Positions 27,491 to 35,573 of a stretch of DNA of 64,000 nt are shown piece after piece. The DNA lies in NCBI RefSeq assembly GCF_003386205.1, contig NZ_QRDY01000006.1:62001-126000 (forward strand), given 5' to 3'. The DNA comes from Cohnella lupini (GTDB taxonomy: Bacteria; Bacillota; Bacilli; Paenibacillales; Paenibacillaceae). Within the stretch, counting starts at the first letter, position 1. The number at the start of each line of letters is the position of its first letter. The translations under genes and the position numbers were made by a program. The notes below the pieces were generated by a model. The model was not told the origin of the DNA. It did not search any database and worked only from the letters and a program-made list of their open reading frames with translations.

Positions 27491-27540
27491 AAAACAATCC
27501 CCGAGCGACCGAGCCGTTAAGCTCGGTTCATTCGGGGATC
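27491..27540 (-). terminator. Terminator after metH
   Basis: Minus-strand stem ATCCCCGA ... TCGGGGAT encloses a second perfect stem (ACCGAGC / GCTCGGT) and is followed by TGTTTTACG, just after the metH stop. Confidence 0.75.
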
Positions 27541-27552
27541 GGTGTTCGTTTC

Positions 27553-30500
27553 TTATACTTTCTCCACGTTGAAGTATTGCGCTTCCGGGTGCGCGAACAC
27601 CATGGCGGACACGGAGGCTTCCGGCTCCATCATGAATCCTTCCGTTAGATGAATACCGATATCCTCGGGCTTCATCAATTCGAATAACGGGCCTTGGTCT
27701 TCTAAGTCCGGACAAGCGGGATATCCGAACGACACGCGGATGCCCTGGTAACGAGCTCCGAATCTCTTCTTCATCGTCATATCGGCCGGATCAGGGAATC
27801 CCCAGCTGTCCCTCATGATCTGATGCACGCGCTCCGCGAGTCCTTCCGCGACTTCAAGAGCCGTCGCAAGCAGAGCATGGGAGCGAAGATAATCTCCGCT
27901 TTCCTTCCACTTTTCTCCTTGCTCCCTGGCCCCTTGTCCGGCCGTTACGACTAGGAATCCGACGCTGTCCATAATTCCGCTCTCCACGGATTTTAGAAAA
28001 TCCGCAAGGCAGAGGAACGGCTCGACTTGCTGGCGAGGGAACGTGAACCGTTTCAACACCTTGGTCATGTCCGCCGGATCGTAGATGATAATATCGTTGC
28101 CTTCCGATTGCGCCGGGAAGTACCTATACATCGCTTGCGGGTTCAACCAGCCTTGAGACTGCGACTGCTTCATGATATCGTCGACCGTTTCCTTCAGGTT
28201 TACGGTTCTCTCGTCTCCCGCGGCAAGAAGCTCTTCGACGTTCCCCTTCAAGCCCAAGTGATGTCCTAGAAGCATTTGCAGGTTCACATATGGAAGGACA
28301 TGGGACATCGGATAATCGCGCAATACGTGGCGATCGTAATCCGGCGGAGTAAAGATCGGCGCATCGGCGGAAATGTTCGAGCGTCTTGCCCTCGTCAGCT
28401 CGGGAAGCTCTTGCTTCGGTTTCGCCTCTTCTTCCGCCAGCGCGGCTTGCGCCGCCCAATGTTCCTCGATGATCCGGGCGCGATGACCGGGATCGTTCAA
28501 TTTATTGGCGATATCAAGGCCGTCCATCGCGTCCTTGGCATATAGCACGATCCCGTCGTATTCCGGAGCTATTCTGTTTTTGGTGAATTTACGCGTAAGC
28601 GCGGCGCCTCCTACGAGTATGGGCGCATCGATTCCAGCGGACCGTAAATCCTGGGCCGTGATGACCATCTGCTGCGCGGATTTAACGAGCAAGCCCGACA
28701 ATCCGATCGCGTCGGGGCTCTCCCTGCGGGCAGCCTCTATGATTTGGTCCGGCGGTACTTTAATGCCGAGATTTATGATTTTGTACCCGTTGTTGGACAG
28801 AATGATCTCCACGAGGTTTTTGCCGATATCATGGACGTCGCCTTTGACGGTGGCGAGCAGAATTTTCCCTTTGACCGCCGATTCGTTCTTCAGCATGTGA
28901 GGCTCGAGCTGTGCGACCGAGGCTTTCATGACCTCCGCGCTCTGAAGAACTTCCGCGACGATGAGTTCGTTGTTGTTGAACAAACGCCCGACCTCTTCCA
29001 TCCCTTTCATCAGCGGGCCGTTGATGATATCAAGCGGGGCGTACTTGCCCAGCGCCTCGTCGAGATCGGCGATCAGACCGTCCTTGCTGCCCTCGACTAC
29101 GTATCCGGAAAGCCGCTCCTCGAGAGTTTGGTTCGTTAACTTCTCTTTCTTCTGCAGCTTCTTGTCGCGGAACGCGGCTACGAACTCGGCCAGAGTCTCG
29201 TCGTTCGTATCGTAAATAAGCCGTTCCGCAAGCAAGCGTTCCTCTTCCGGAATGGAGGCGTATCTCTCCAGCTTCTCCGTGTTCACGATGGCGTAATCCA
29301 GCCCTGCCTTCGTGCAATGATAGAGGTACACGGAATTCAGCACCTCGCGCCCGGCGTCGGGCAATCCGAACGATATGTTACTAAGACCGAGTATCGTCTT
29401 CGCTTTGGGGTACTTCTCCTTGATCATACGAATGCCCTCGATCGTCTCGACGGCGGAACCGATATATTGCGGATCTCCGGAACCGACCGGGAACATATTC
29501 GGATCGAAAATGATGTCTTCGGGATTCATCCCGTACTTCTCAGTTAATAGCTCGTAGGACCTTGACGCGACTTCCATCTTCGCCTGCCGGGTCACGGCTT
29601 GCCCGCGTTCGTCGATCAGAATGCATACGACGGCGGCTCCGTATTGATGAATGAGGGGAAGAATTTGTTCGAATTTCGATTCTCCGTCTTCTAGGTTAAT
29701 GGAGTTAATAATCGCCTTGCCTTGCGAGTATTTCAGGCCAAGCTCGATGATATGATCGTAAGTCGAATCCAGCATGAGCGGCACTTTGATTTTCTTCGTG
29801 ACCATGGGAAGGAATTGGTTGACCGCGTAAGCCTCGTCGATATCGGTATCCTGAAGGTTAATATCGATGACGTGGGCTCCGCCTTTAACTTGCGCGCGGG
29901 CGATATCGGAAGCTTCGTCGAACTTGCCTTCCTGGATCAGTCGCTTAAACTTGCGGGAACCCGAGATGTTCGTTCGTTCCCCGATCATGATCGGACGGTT
30001 GTCTTCCTCGATGTACACCGTTTCGATGCCGGAAACCGCCGGAGGATGCTCTCCCGCGATTCGGCGAGGAGCGATGTCTTTCATGACATCCGCCATGGCC
30101 GCGATATGAGCCGGAGTCGTTCCGCAACAGCCTCCGGCAATATTGATCCAACCTTGCTCGGCGAATCCCTTCAGCTTCTTAGCTAATGATTCGGGAGATT
30201 CATGATAATGACCGTTCTCATCCGGCAACCCCGCGTTCGGATAACAGCTGACGGCCGCATCGGCTAAGCCGGATAAAGTACGGATATGATCGCGCATGAA
30301 TTCGGGACCGGTCGCGCAGTTGAGTCCCATGGAAATCGGCTTAAGATGCTCCAACGAGATGTAGAAGGATTCGATGCTTTGACCCGCGAGCGTCGTTCCC
30401 ATCGGTTCGATCGTTCCGCTGATCATGATCGGTAGCTCATAGCCTTTCTTATTGAAAGCATGACGAACTCCGATGCTCGCCGCCTTCACGTTCAGCGTGT

Positions 30501-31008
30501 CCTGGCATGTCTCGATCAGGATGCAGTCGACGTTCCCATCCATCAGTGCAAGCACCTGTTCCTCGTAATCCTGAACGAGCTGATCGAAGGTAACTCCGCC
30601 CGTAACCGATAACGTCTTCGTCGTCGGACCTAACGCGCCGGCCACGAATCTCGGCTTATCGGGAGTAGAGTACTTGTCGCAAGCCTCTCTTGCCAGCTTG
30701 GCTGCCGCTAGATTGATCTCCCTGGCTTTCTCAGGGATATCGTATTCCGCCAATACGATCGCGGTCGCGCCGAAGGTATTCGTTTCGATAATATCCGAAC
30801 CGGCAGCAAGATAAGCCTCGTGTATGCCGGAAATGACGTCCGGACGCGTCAAAACGAGGATTTCGTTGCAACCGTCCATATCGTCGCTGCCGAAATCGTC
30901 CGCCGTCAGGTTCGCCTGTTGGATCATCGTTCCCATGGCTCCGTCCAGAATAAGGATTCGCGAGTTTAAAGCCTCTTGCAGAGACGGTTTGGTTTGCGTT
31001 AAAGTCAT
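27553..31008 (-). CDS. metH: Cobalamin-dependent methionine synthase
   Basis: Methylates homocysteine from methyltetrahydrofolate via cobalamin. At 1151 residues all modules are present: homocysteine/zinc domain (1-310; DGAMGTMIQ, MGLNCATGP, GGCCGTTP), pterin-binding domain (340-600; GERTNISGSRKF, DINLQDTDID), helical cap (640-735), B12-binding domain with the cobalt-ligand motif DVHDIGKN, and the C-terminal SAM-dependent reactivation domain with VSFGYPACPDLEDQ. No methylenetetrahydrofolate reductase gene is adjacent. A divergent mtnD gene puts de novo synthesis and salvage of methionine back to back. No SAM riboswitch is visible in the short intergenic gap. Confidence 0.97.
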   Translation of the reverse strand: MTLTQTKPSLQEALNSRILILDGAMGTMIQQANLTADDFGSDDMDGCNEILVLTRPDVISGIHEAYLAAGSDIIETNTFGATAIVLAEYDIPEKAREINLAAAKLAREACDKYSTPDKPRFVAGALGPTTKTLSVTGGVTFDQLVQDYEEQVLALMDGNVDCILIETCQDTLNVKAASIGVRHAFNKKGYELPIMISGTIEPMGTTLAGQSIESFYISLEHLKPISMGLNCATGPEFMRDHIRTLSGLADAAVSCYPNAGLPDENGHYHESPESLAKKLKGFAEQGWINIAGGCCGTTPAHIAAMADVMKDIAPRRIAGEHPPAVSGIETVYIEEDNRPIMIGERTNISGSRKFKRLIQEGKFDEASDIARAQVKGGAHVIDINLQDTDIDEAYAVNQFLPMVTKKIKVPLMLDSTYDHIIELGLKYSQGKAIINSINLEDGESKFEQILPLIHQYGAAVVCILIDERGQAVTRQAKMEVASRSYELLTEKYGMNPEDIIFDPNMFPVGSGDPQYIGSAVETIEGIRMIKEKYPKAKTILGLSNISFGLPDAGREVLNSVYLYHCTKAGLDYAIVNTEKLERYASIPEEERLLAERLIYDTNDETLAEFVAAFRDKKLQKKEKLTNQTLEERLSGYVVEGSKDGLIADLDEALGKYAPLDIINGPLMKGMEEVGRLFNNNELIVAEVLQSAEVMKASVAQLEPHMLKNESAVKGKILLATVKGDVHDIGKNLVEIILSNNGYKIINLGIKVPPDQIIEAARRESPDAIGLSGLLVKSAQQMVITAQDLRSAGIDAPILVGGAALTRKFTKNRIAPEYDGIVLYAKDAMDGLDIANKLNDPGHRARIIEEHWAAQAALAEEEAKPKQELPELTRARRSNISADAPIFTPPDYDRHVLRDYPMSHVLPYVNLQMLLGHHLGLKGNVEELLAAGDERTVNLKETVDDIMKQSQSQGWLNPQAMYRYFPAQSEGNDIIIYDPADMTKVLKRFTFPRQQVEPFLCLADFLKSVESGIMDSVGFLVVTAGQGAREQGEKWKESGDYLRSHALLATALEVAEGLAERVHQIMRDSWGFPDPADMTMKKRFGARYQGIRVSFGYPACPDLEDQGPLFELMKPEDIGIHLTEGFMMEPEASVSAMVFAHPEAQYFNVEKV

Positions 31009-31087
31009 AATTATAGTCTCTTCCCCTGTCTGTCAAGTCATTAAACTCTATAGTACCAGAATCCCATCGGGACGAAAAGGTACACAG

Positions 31088-31116
31088 TCGACAGCAAATA
31101 GCAATTGGACTATAAT
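31088..31116 (+). promoter_or_regulatory. Promoter of mtnD
   Basis: TCGACA, a 17-base spacer and a perfect TATAAT lie about 40 bases before the mtnD start. Confidence 0.7.
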
Positions 31117-31155
31117 AAAAGGCATAAATTCATATTGGGAAAAGAGGAATTAACT

Positions 31156-31695
31156 ATGGCGCACATTCGGATACGCAATACGAACGAACGAATCGAAAAC
31201 GAGGACCAAGTGCTGGAGTTTCTGACCAAACAAAACGTCTTGTACGAGCACTGGGACGCCTCCAAACTTCCAGAGCATCTTCATAATAAATTCACCCTCT
31301 CCGACGACGATAAGAGCGCGATTCTTGCTACTTACGACGAAGAAATTCGCGAAATCGCCGGACGCCGCGGGTACAAGGTTTGGGATATCGTCGCCCTTTC
31401 CGAGAACACGCCTAATCTGCCCGAAATTCTGAAGAAGTTCGAACAAGTGCATACGCATACGGAAGATGAAGTACGTGCCATCACCGCCGGTCGCGGAATC
31501 TTCATCATCAAGGGCGACGAGGAGACCGGTTACTTCGATGTAGAGCTAACGGTTGGAGACGTTATATCCGTTCCGGAAGGCCAACCTCACTTCTTCACTT
31601 TGATGGATAACAAAGCTATCGTAGCCGTTCGATTATTCATCGAGCCGGCAGGCTGGGTCGCCGATCCGTTCGAAGATCCGTCCTTCGTTAAGTAA
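31156..31695 (+). CDS. mtnD: Acireductone dioxygenase (methionine salvage)
   Basis: A cupin metalloenzyme that oxidises the acireductone intermediate of the methylthioadenosine salvage cycle; with iron it makes the methionine precursor, with nickel an off-pathway product. The 179-residue protein has the metal ligands of the family: VHTHTEDEVR (His99, His101, Glu105) and PHFF (His145). The rest of the mtn pathway is not here, so the gene is separated from its pathway partners. The ATG follows AAGAGGAAT and the gene ends at a strong terminator. It is divergent from metH. Confidence 0.94.
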   Translation: MAHIRIRNTNERIENEDQVLEFLTKQNVLYEHWDASKLPEHLHNKFTLSDDDKSAILATYDEEIREIAGRRGYKVWDIVALSENTPNLPEILKKFEQVHTHTEDEVRAITAGRGIFIIKGDEETGYFDVELTVGDVISVPEGQPHFFTLMDNKAIVAVRLFIEPAGWVADPFEDPSFVK

Positions 31696-31721
31696 TAGAA
31701 CCGTTAATCATCATTTCAACG

Positions 31722-31749
31722 AAAAAGCGTCCCGGGTGGACGCTTTTTC
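31722..31749. terminator. Bidirectional terminator between mtnD and the sigma factor gene
   Basis: AAAAAGCGTCC and GGACGCTTTTT pair across a short loop, with A and T runs on both sides, between two convergent genes. Confidence 0.88.
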
Positions 31750-31754
31750 CTTTG

Positions 31755-32273
31755 TTAATTAGCTAACGCGATTCTATCCGAATTGATATCCAAGCCGCCT
31801 AACCATTTCCTCAGCTTCCTCAATGCGCGATAAGACTTCATTTTAGCTGTTTCTTCCGATTTGCCGATCATGTCCCCAATCTCCCGATACTTCAATCCTT
31901 GTAAATACTTGAGATTCACGATCACGCGCTCGTCCTCGGGAAGACGATTCAAAGCGAACTTTAAGCGTTCGTTATCGAATTCTCTTTCTAATTGCATCAA
32001 GATCGAATCCGGTACCATCAAGAACTCTCCCGCATCCTCCAACGATACGAAATTTTTCCTTCTGCGAAAATGATCGATCAACGTATTGCGCGCAATCGTC
32101 ATCAACCATGATCTGACGTTCTGATCGTTCCTCAGACCGGGAAAATTCACGAAAGCTTTGCGGAACGTGTCGCTGACCACATCCTCCGCATCCCATTTAT
32201 TCCCTGTTTTATAATATACGTATTTGTAAATATCGGTTGAATATTCGTTATATAATCTCTCGAACGACTCCAA
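31755..32273 (-). CDS. ECF-type RNA polymerase sigma factor, orphan
   Basis: A sigma-70 family factor of about 172 residues. Region 2 is FERLYNEYSTDIYKYVYYKTGNKWDAEDVVSDTF followed by SWLMTIARNTLIDHFRRRK; region 4 is ALNRLPEDERVIVNLKYLQGLKYREIGDMIGKSEETAKMKSYRALRKLRKWL. I placed the start at TTG, eight bases after GGTGAGG; a GTG 17 codons upstream has almost no spacing from its putative ribosome site. No anti-sigma gene lies on either side, which is unusual because most ECF factors are paired with one. Regulon unknown. Confidence 0.86.
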   Translation of the reverse strand: MESFERLYNEYSTDIYKYVYYKTGNKWDAEDVVSDTFRKAFVNFPGLRNDQNVRSWLMTIARNTLIDHFRRRKNFVSLEDAGEFLMVPDSILMQLEREFDNERLKFALNRLPEDERVIVNLKYLQGLKYREIGDMIGKSEETAKMKSYRALRKLRKWLGGLDINSDRIALAN

Positions 32274-32423
32274 AACGATTTCCTCACCTTTCAAACTCGC
32301 CGATTTTCGGGCTGTTGCTTTCACAACCCTGCTGCTTTACTTTAATGGTCCGATGTAACCATTTGATTACCACTTGTATCTAATTTGTAAAATCTGGTCC
32401 TGCGGAGAGGATTAACGAACGAC

Positions 32424-32449
32424 AAAAAACCCTCTTATCAATAGAGGGC
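32424..32449 (-). terminator. Terminator after the YjjG-like HAD gene
   Basis: CCCTCT and AGAGGG pair around a seven-base loop and are followed by TTTTTTG on the minus strand, 25 bases after the stop. Confidence 0.82.
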
Positions 32450-32474
32450 TTACAGATTGATTGCTATAAGTGCA

Positions 32475-33266
32475 TTATAGCTTCAGAAGTAACGAAGGGA
32501 TCTCCGACAATGATCGAATCTCGTAAGTTGGAATGATTTCGTCGTTCCGGACAGCGCCATGGCGATTGATCCAGACGGAGGTCATACCGATGCGGTTCGC
32601 TCCGAGTATGTCTGTCGTAAGCTTGTCCCCGACCATAATACCTTCGTTCGCCGAAATTCCGATTTGCTCCAATGCGTGCTCGAATAGCTTAGAGGATGGT
32701 TTACCTTCTCCGAAATTTCCGGAGATGACGATGGAATCGAAATACGGGATTAAGTCAGGCATGCCGTCCAATTTCTCCTGCTGCAGATCCGGGGAACCGT
32801 TCGTTAACAGCAGTAGCTTATACGATCCTTTAAGCTCGTCCAATACGGAGAATGTTTCTTCGTATACGTACTTCAGGTTACGGCGTTGAGCGGGAAAGCT
32901 CTCCGCCAATCGGCGGCCTAATTCGGGATTATCGATGCCAAGCGAGGCTAAACCATTCGTCCATGCGCTAACCCGGTACTCCGGGGCTAATTGCTGCAAC
33001 TTGCGGAACATCGGGTGATCTCCGCGCTCGAATTTCCCCCACAACGCTTCGAAAGGATTAATCCCGATCATTTGTGTAAATCCATATGTCTCGTATGTTT
33101 CGTATAATGCTCTTGCTTCGCGTCGAACGGCAGCTTCCAGCTCCGCTTCGTTCACGCCCTCCGCTTCCGCTGCCATACGGCAAGTATCCCGGAAAGCTTC
33201 GGCCACGCTACGGTCATCCCATAATAAAGTATCGTCCAAATCGAACAAAACCGCCTTAACCGACAT
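32475..33266 (-). CDS. HAD-family hydrolase (YjjG/phosphoglycolate-phosphatase-like)
   Basis: A 263-residue HAD enzyme with a C1 helical cap. Motif I VLFDLDDTLLWDD, motif II LLLLTNGSPDLQQEKL, the Lys in GEGKPSSKLFEHAL, and motif IV GIMVGDKLTTDILGANRIGM are all intact. The DLDDTL and TNG forms are common in YjjG-like pyrimidine nucleotidases, but the substrate cannot be fixed. It starts behind GAGGAGAAAG and is 12 bases downstream of the small membrane protein gene. Confidence 0.85.
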   Translation of the reverse strand: MSVKAVLFDLDDTLLWDDRSVAEAFRDTCRMAAEAEGVNEAELEAAVRREARALYETYETYGFTQMIGINPFEALWGKFERGDHPMFRKLQQLAPEYRVSAWTNGLASLGIDNPELGRRLAESFPAQRRNLKYVYEETFSVLDELKGSYKLLLLTNGSPDLQQEKLDGMPDLIPYFDSIVISGNFGEGKPSSKLFEHALEQIGISANEGIMVGDKLTTDILGANRIGMTSVWINRHGAVRNDEIIPTYEIRSLSEIPSLLLKL

Positions 33267-33278
33267 GACGCTTTCTCC

Positions 33279-33797
33279 TCACTTTGTCTTTACTTCCCAA
33301 TCGATATGATGAAGCTCCGAGTACGTTTTAAGTCTCTCGCTCATTCTCTCCAATGGATAACGATGCATTAACCGCGAGAAAACCCAGCTTGCGCCTTTGA
33401 TCGTCTCTATGATCACGTACCCCGGTTGAATCGATATTTTACGAATTTCTGTCGGGCGCAGCGTTTTATAGCCCGTGAATTTGCGGGTCTCAAGGGTATC
33501 GCGAGTGACGGCCAGGTATGGTCGTCGGAAATAATAGAACACGGCGAGTACGACGTAACAACCTATCGTTACCCAGAATAACGTCTGATCCTGCATGAAG
33601 CTATCGGACCAAGGTTGAGCCAAGGTAACGTAAAGGATAATGAGCATGAGAAGTAAGGAAGGAACGATGTAATTCCGACCGCGAAACCGGTCGATTTGCG
33701 GCGCGTTGGGGCTTATCCCCTTCTTGCCTTCTTTTCTGCGACGCTTGTTGATTTGTTTAGAGTTTTTCTCGACCATTCGTTCCCACGAGCGGGACAT
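33279..33797 (-). CDS. Small membrane protein of unknown function, two transmembrane segments
   Basis: I do not recognise a named family. The 172-residue product has a very basic N-terminal 30 residues (KQINKRRRKEGKK), two hydrophobic helices (NYIVPSLLLMLIILYVTLA and FWVTIGCYVVLAVFYYF), then a soluble C-terminal half with a PH-like strand pattern (TRDTLETRKFTGYKTLRPTE, YVIIETIKG). The layout resembles YdbT or bPH2-type small membrane proteins. Start set at the ATG behind AGGAGG. It precedes the HAD gene by 12 bases and probably shares its transcript. Confidence 0.7.
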   Translation of the reverse strand: MSRSWERMVEKNSKQINKRRRKEGKKGISPNAPQIDRFRGRNYIVPSLLLMLIILYVTLAQPWSDSFMQDQTLFWVTIGCYVVLAVFYYFRRPYLAVTRDTLETRKFTGYKTLRPTEIRKISIQPGYVIIETIKGASWVFSRLMHRYPLERMSERLKTYSELHHIDWEVKTK

Positions 33798-33902
33798 ATG
33801 TTTCCTCCTAATGTTCGACTGTCCGCCTAACACGTTCGGCGAACCTTCGTTAACTTTATGCAAAAAATCGGGTACTTTGTAGACCGCGATTCGTTGTCAA
33901 CG

Positions 33903-34109
33903 TTAATGCTTTATTCCAGGTTCGTTATCGTTCGTATTTTCATCGACGATTTCTATACGATCAAGCTCCTGACGGAAATTTTGCTTGAAAATAGCTAGAT
34001 ATTGCCGACGCAGAACCTCGCGTTCTTCCAGTTCGCTTTCGGTCAATCCTTCGGATTTGTTTTTACGGGATAATTCGTTAATACGGCTAATCAATTTATC
34101 CATTTCCAC
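33903..34109 (-). CDS. DUF896 protein (YnzC-like)
   Basis: A 68-residue all-helical protein. The conserved hairpin DKLISRINELSRKNKSEGLTESELEEREVLRRQYLAIFKQNF is the whole DUF896 domain. In Bacillus subtilis the relative YnzC is the third gene of the SOS-induced yneA operon, though its function is not known. Here it also follows the yneA-like gene, but a terminator and a possible promoter lie between them. It begins at GTG ten bases after AGGAGAG. The tail is acidic and Asn rich. Confidence 0.88.
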   Translation of the reverse strand: MEMDKLISRINELSRKNKSEGLTESELEEREVLRRQYLAIFKQNFRQELDRIEIVDENTNDNEPGIKH

Positions 34110-34141
34110 CGTGATTTCACTCTCCTTTCATTACCTCCTCT

Positions 34142-34171
34142 ACTTTGCCATTTCACCGGATAGGTTGTCAA
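34142..34171 (-). promoter_or_regulatory. Possible promoter of the DUF896 gene
   Basis: A perfect TTGACA lies 18 bases from a poor -10 (CAAAGT) on the minus strand, between the yneA terminator and the DUF896 start. Confidence 0.35.
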
Positions 34172-34186
34172 GAAAAGCGAACGCAC

Positions 34187-34212
34187 AAAAAAGACCGGGT
34201 TATCCCGGTCTG
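34187..34212 (-). terminator. Terminator after the yneA-like gene
   Basis: GACCGGG and CCCGGTC pair across a four-base loop and are followed by TTTTTTG on the minus strand, 20 bases past the stop. Confidence 0.85.
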
Positions 34213-34232
34213 GAAAAGTTGTAAGATTAAGG

Positions 34233-34634
34233 TTAGGGCAATATCTTGCTCGGAATAATGATCGACTGTCCGGACTTAACGGCCGAAGAAGATAGACCAT
34301 TACGTTTGGATATTAAATGAACGGCTTCACGGGTATCCATCTTGTCGGACTTATAAGTTCTGGCTAATTCCCAAAGCGTTTCTCCGGAATCGACTGAAAT
34401 GACGATTTCCTCTGCCTTAACGGGAGCGATTTCGTTCGTAGAAGCAAAAGTATGCATAAGCGTGAATCCGCTGAACAGAAGAAGGAAAGCGAACAGAAAG
34501 AACAAGCTTCTAGCAAGCTTCAAATTGATCGTGGAAAAAGCACGATGAGTCTTAATACGCCCAGACTTATAAGGAGCAGATTTATGTATAGATGATACAG
34601 GAGCCGAGCCAACCGTTACCCATGAATGCACCAT
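34233..34634 (-). CDS. yneA: YneA-like SOS cell-division inhibitor (TM plus LysM)
   Basis: The 133-residue protein has a short basic N-terminus, one transmembrane helix (LARSLFFLFAFLLLFSGFTL) and a C-terminal LysM domain outside the membrane (ISVDSGETLWELARTYKSDK to SGQSIIIPSKIL). This architecture, and divergent transcription from lexA across LexA boxes, matches YneA, which blocks division during the SOS response. The cytosolic segment is about 45 residues, longer than in B. subtilis. Start set at the ATG after GGGGTGA because earlier in-frame starts lie at or before the mapped promoter. Confidence 0.85.
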   Translation of the reverse strand: MVHSWVTVGSAPVSSIHKSAPYKSGRIKTHRAFSTINLKLARSLFFLFAFLLLFSGFTLMHTFASTNEIAPVKAEEIVISVDSGETLWELARTYKSDKMDTREAVHLISKRNGLSSSAVKSGQSIIIPSKILP

Positions 34635-34645
34635 TAAGTTCACCC

Positions 34646-34748
34646 CAAACATTTGTTCTGGTAACATCGTAACACGAACGTATGTACCTGTCAACAAATA
34701 TTGGAACAAATGTTCTGTAGAACGAATGTTTGTACGAACTCGAGTTCT
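34646..34748. promoter_or_regulatory. LexA operator array with five boxes between yneA and lexA
   Basis: Five GAAC-N4-GTTC-like boxes have cores at 34647-34658, 34676-34687, 34704-34715, 34720-34731 and 34736-34747. Boxes one, three and four fit GAACRNRYGTTY fully (box one on the minus strand). Box two has one mismatch (GTAC). Box five, GAACTCGAGTTC, is a perfect palindrome outside the R/Y rule. Centre spacings are 29, 28, 16 and 16 bases. Box two fills the yneA spacer; boxes four and five cover the lexA -35 and spacer. Confidence 0.85.
34666..34694 (-). promoter_or_regulatory. Promoter of yneA
   Basis: TTGACA, a 17-base spacer and TACGAT on the minus strand; the second LexA box lies wholly within the spacer. 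Confidence 0.75.
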
Positions 34749-34758
34749 GTGTTATAAT
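34730..34758 (+). promoter_or_regulatory. Promoter of lexA
   Basis: TTGTAC, a 17-base spacer and a perfect TATAAT, 36 bases before the lexA GTG. The fourth LexA box overlaps the -35 and the fifth fills the spacer, so LexA should repress its own gene. Confidence 0.8.
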
Positions 34759-34794
34759 TTGTCATCATGAACTTATACATAGGGAGGGCTTGGC

Positions 34795-35418
34795 GTGTCC
34801 AAGATGTCCAATCGCCAGAATTCCATACTCGAATTCATTAAGAACGAAGTACGCGACAAAGGGTATCCTCCTTCCGTCCGGGAAATCGGCGAAGCCGTTG
34901 GATTAGCTTCCAGTTCGACCGTCCACGGTCACCTGGACCGTTTGGAGAAGAAAGGCTTGATCCGACGCGATCCCACGAAACCTCGCGCAATCGAAATTCT
35001 CGGAGACGATGACGATTCCGTGTACCGGATTTCTTCTTCCGTTCGTCCCGTGCCTTTACTCGGGAAAGTAACGGCCGGAATACCGATCACCGCCACCGAG
35101 AACATCGAAGAGTATTATCCGTTGCCTATTAATATGGTCGGCGATCAACCGGTCTTCATGCTTTCCGTTATGGGCGACAGTATGATTGAAGCCGGAATTC
35201 ACGATGGCGATTACGTAATCGTTCGTCAGCAGCCTACGGCCAATAACGGCGACATCGTTGTCGCAATGACGGAAGAAAATGAAGCGACCGTGAAGACCTT
35301 CTACAAGGAACGCGATCACATTCGTCTTCAACCGGAGAATTCCAGCATGCAGCCCATCCGCTTGCCGAACGTTAGCATTCTGGGCAAGGTCATCGGCTTA
35401 ATTCGTTCTTTCATGTAA
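34795..35418 (+). CDS. lexA: SOS repressor LexA
   Basis: Represses DNA-damage genes until RecA filaments trigger self-cleavage. The 207-residue protein has the winged helix ([42 protein letters not shown]), the scissile bond Ala94-Gly95 in KVTAGIPI, nucleophile Ser129 in [10 protein letters not shown] and general base Lys167 in EATVKTFY. Translation starts at GTG behind GGGAGGG; an ATG three codons on is a weaker choice. It is monocistronic between its autoregulated promoter and a strong terminator. Confidence 0.97.
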   Translation: MSKMSNRQNSILEFIKNEVRDKGYPPSVREIGEAVGLASSSTVHGHLDRLEKKGLIRRDPTKPRAIEILGDDDDSVYRISSSVRPVPLLGKVTAGIPITATENIEEYYPLPINMVGDQPVFMLSVMGDSMIEAGIHDGDYVIVRQQPTANNGDIVVAMTEENEATVKTFYKERDHIRLQPENSSMQPIRLPNVSILGKVIGLIRSFM

Positions 35419-35436
35419 CTTTCATTATGAACGGCC

Positions 35437-35476
35437 AACAAGGCAGCCTCCCCTTCGGGAGGCTGCCTTGTTTTCG
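35437..35476 (+). terminator. Terminator after lexA
   Basis: AAGGCAGCCTCCC and its complement pair around CTTC and are followed by TTGTTTTC. Confidence 0.9.
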
Positions 35477-35523
35477 TATCCAAGCTTATGCGGCGGAAAT
35501 TACGAACAATCCGGGCCATCAAC

Positions 35524-35555
35524 AAAAATCCCTCGGCATAATATCGCCGAGGGAT
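35524..35555 (-). terminator. Terminator after glnA
   Basis: AATCCCTCGGC and GCCGAGGGATT pair perfectly and are followed by TTTG on the minus strand, about 20 bases after the glnA stop. Confidence 0.88.
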
Positions 35556-35573
35556 TCGCTTTCTCTATATGGC

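Noticed and set aside
27553..31008. Long open frames on the plus strand opposite metH and other genes
   Set aside because: They are antisense shadows of clear genes, with no family motifs and no ribosome sites.
31006..31036. TTGACA and TATAAT 15 bases apart just before metH
   Set aside because: TATAAT ends one base before the metH ATG, so transcription from it would start inside the gene and skip the only sensible start codon. The spacing is also short.
31009..31087. Possible SAM or B12 riboswitch before metH
   Set aside because: Only about 80 bases separate metH from the mtnD promoter, too short for either riboswitch, and no conserved core sequence is present.
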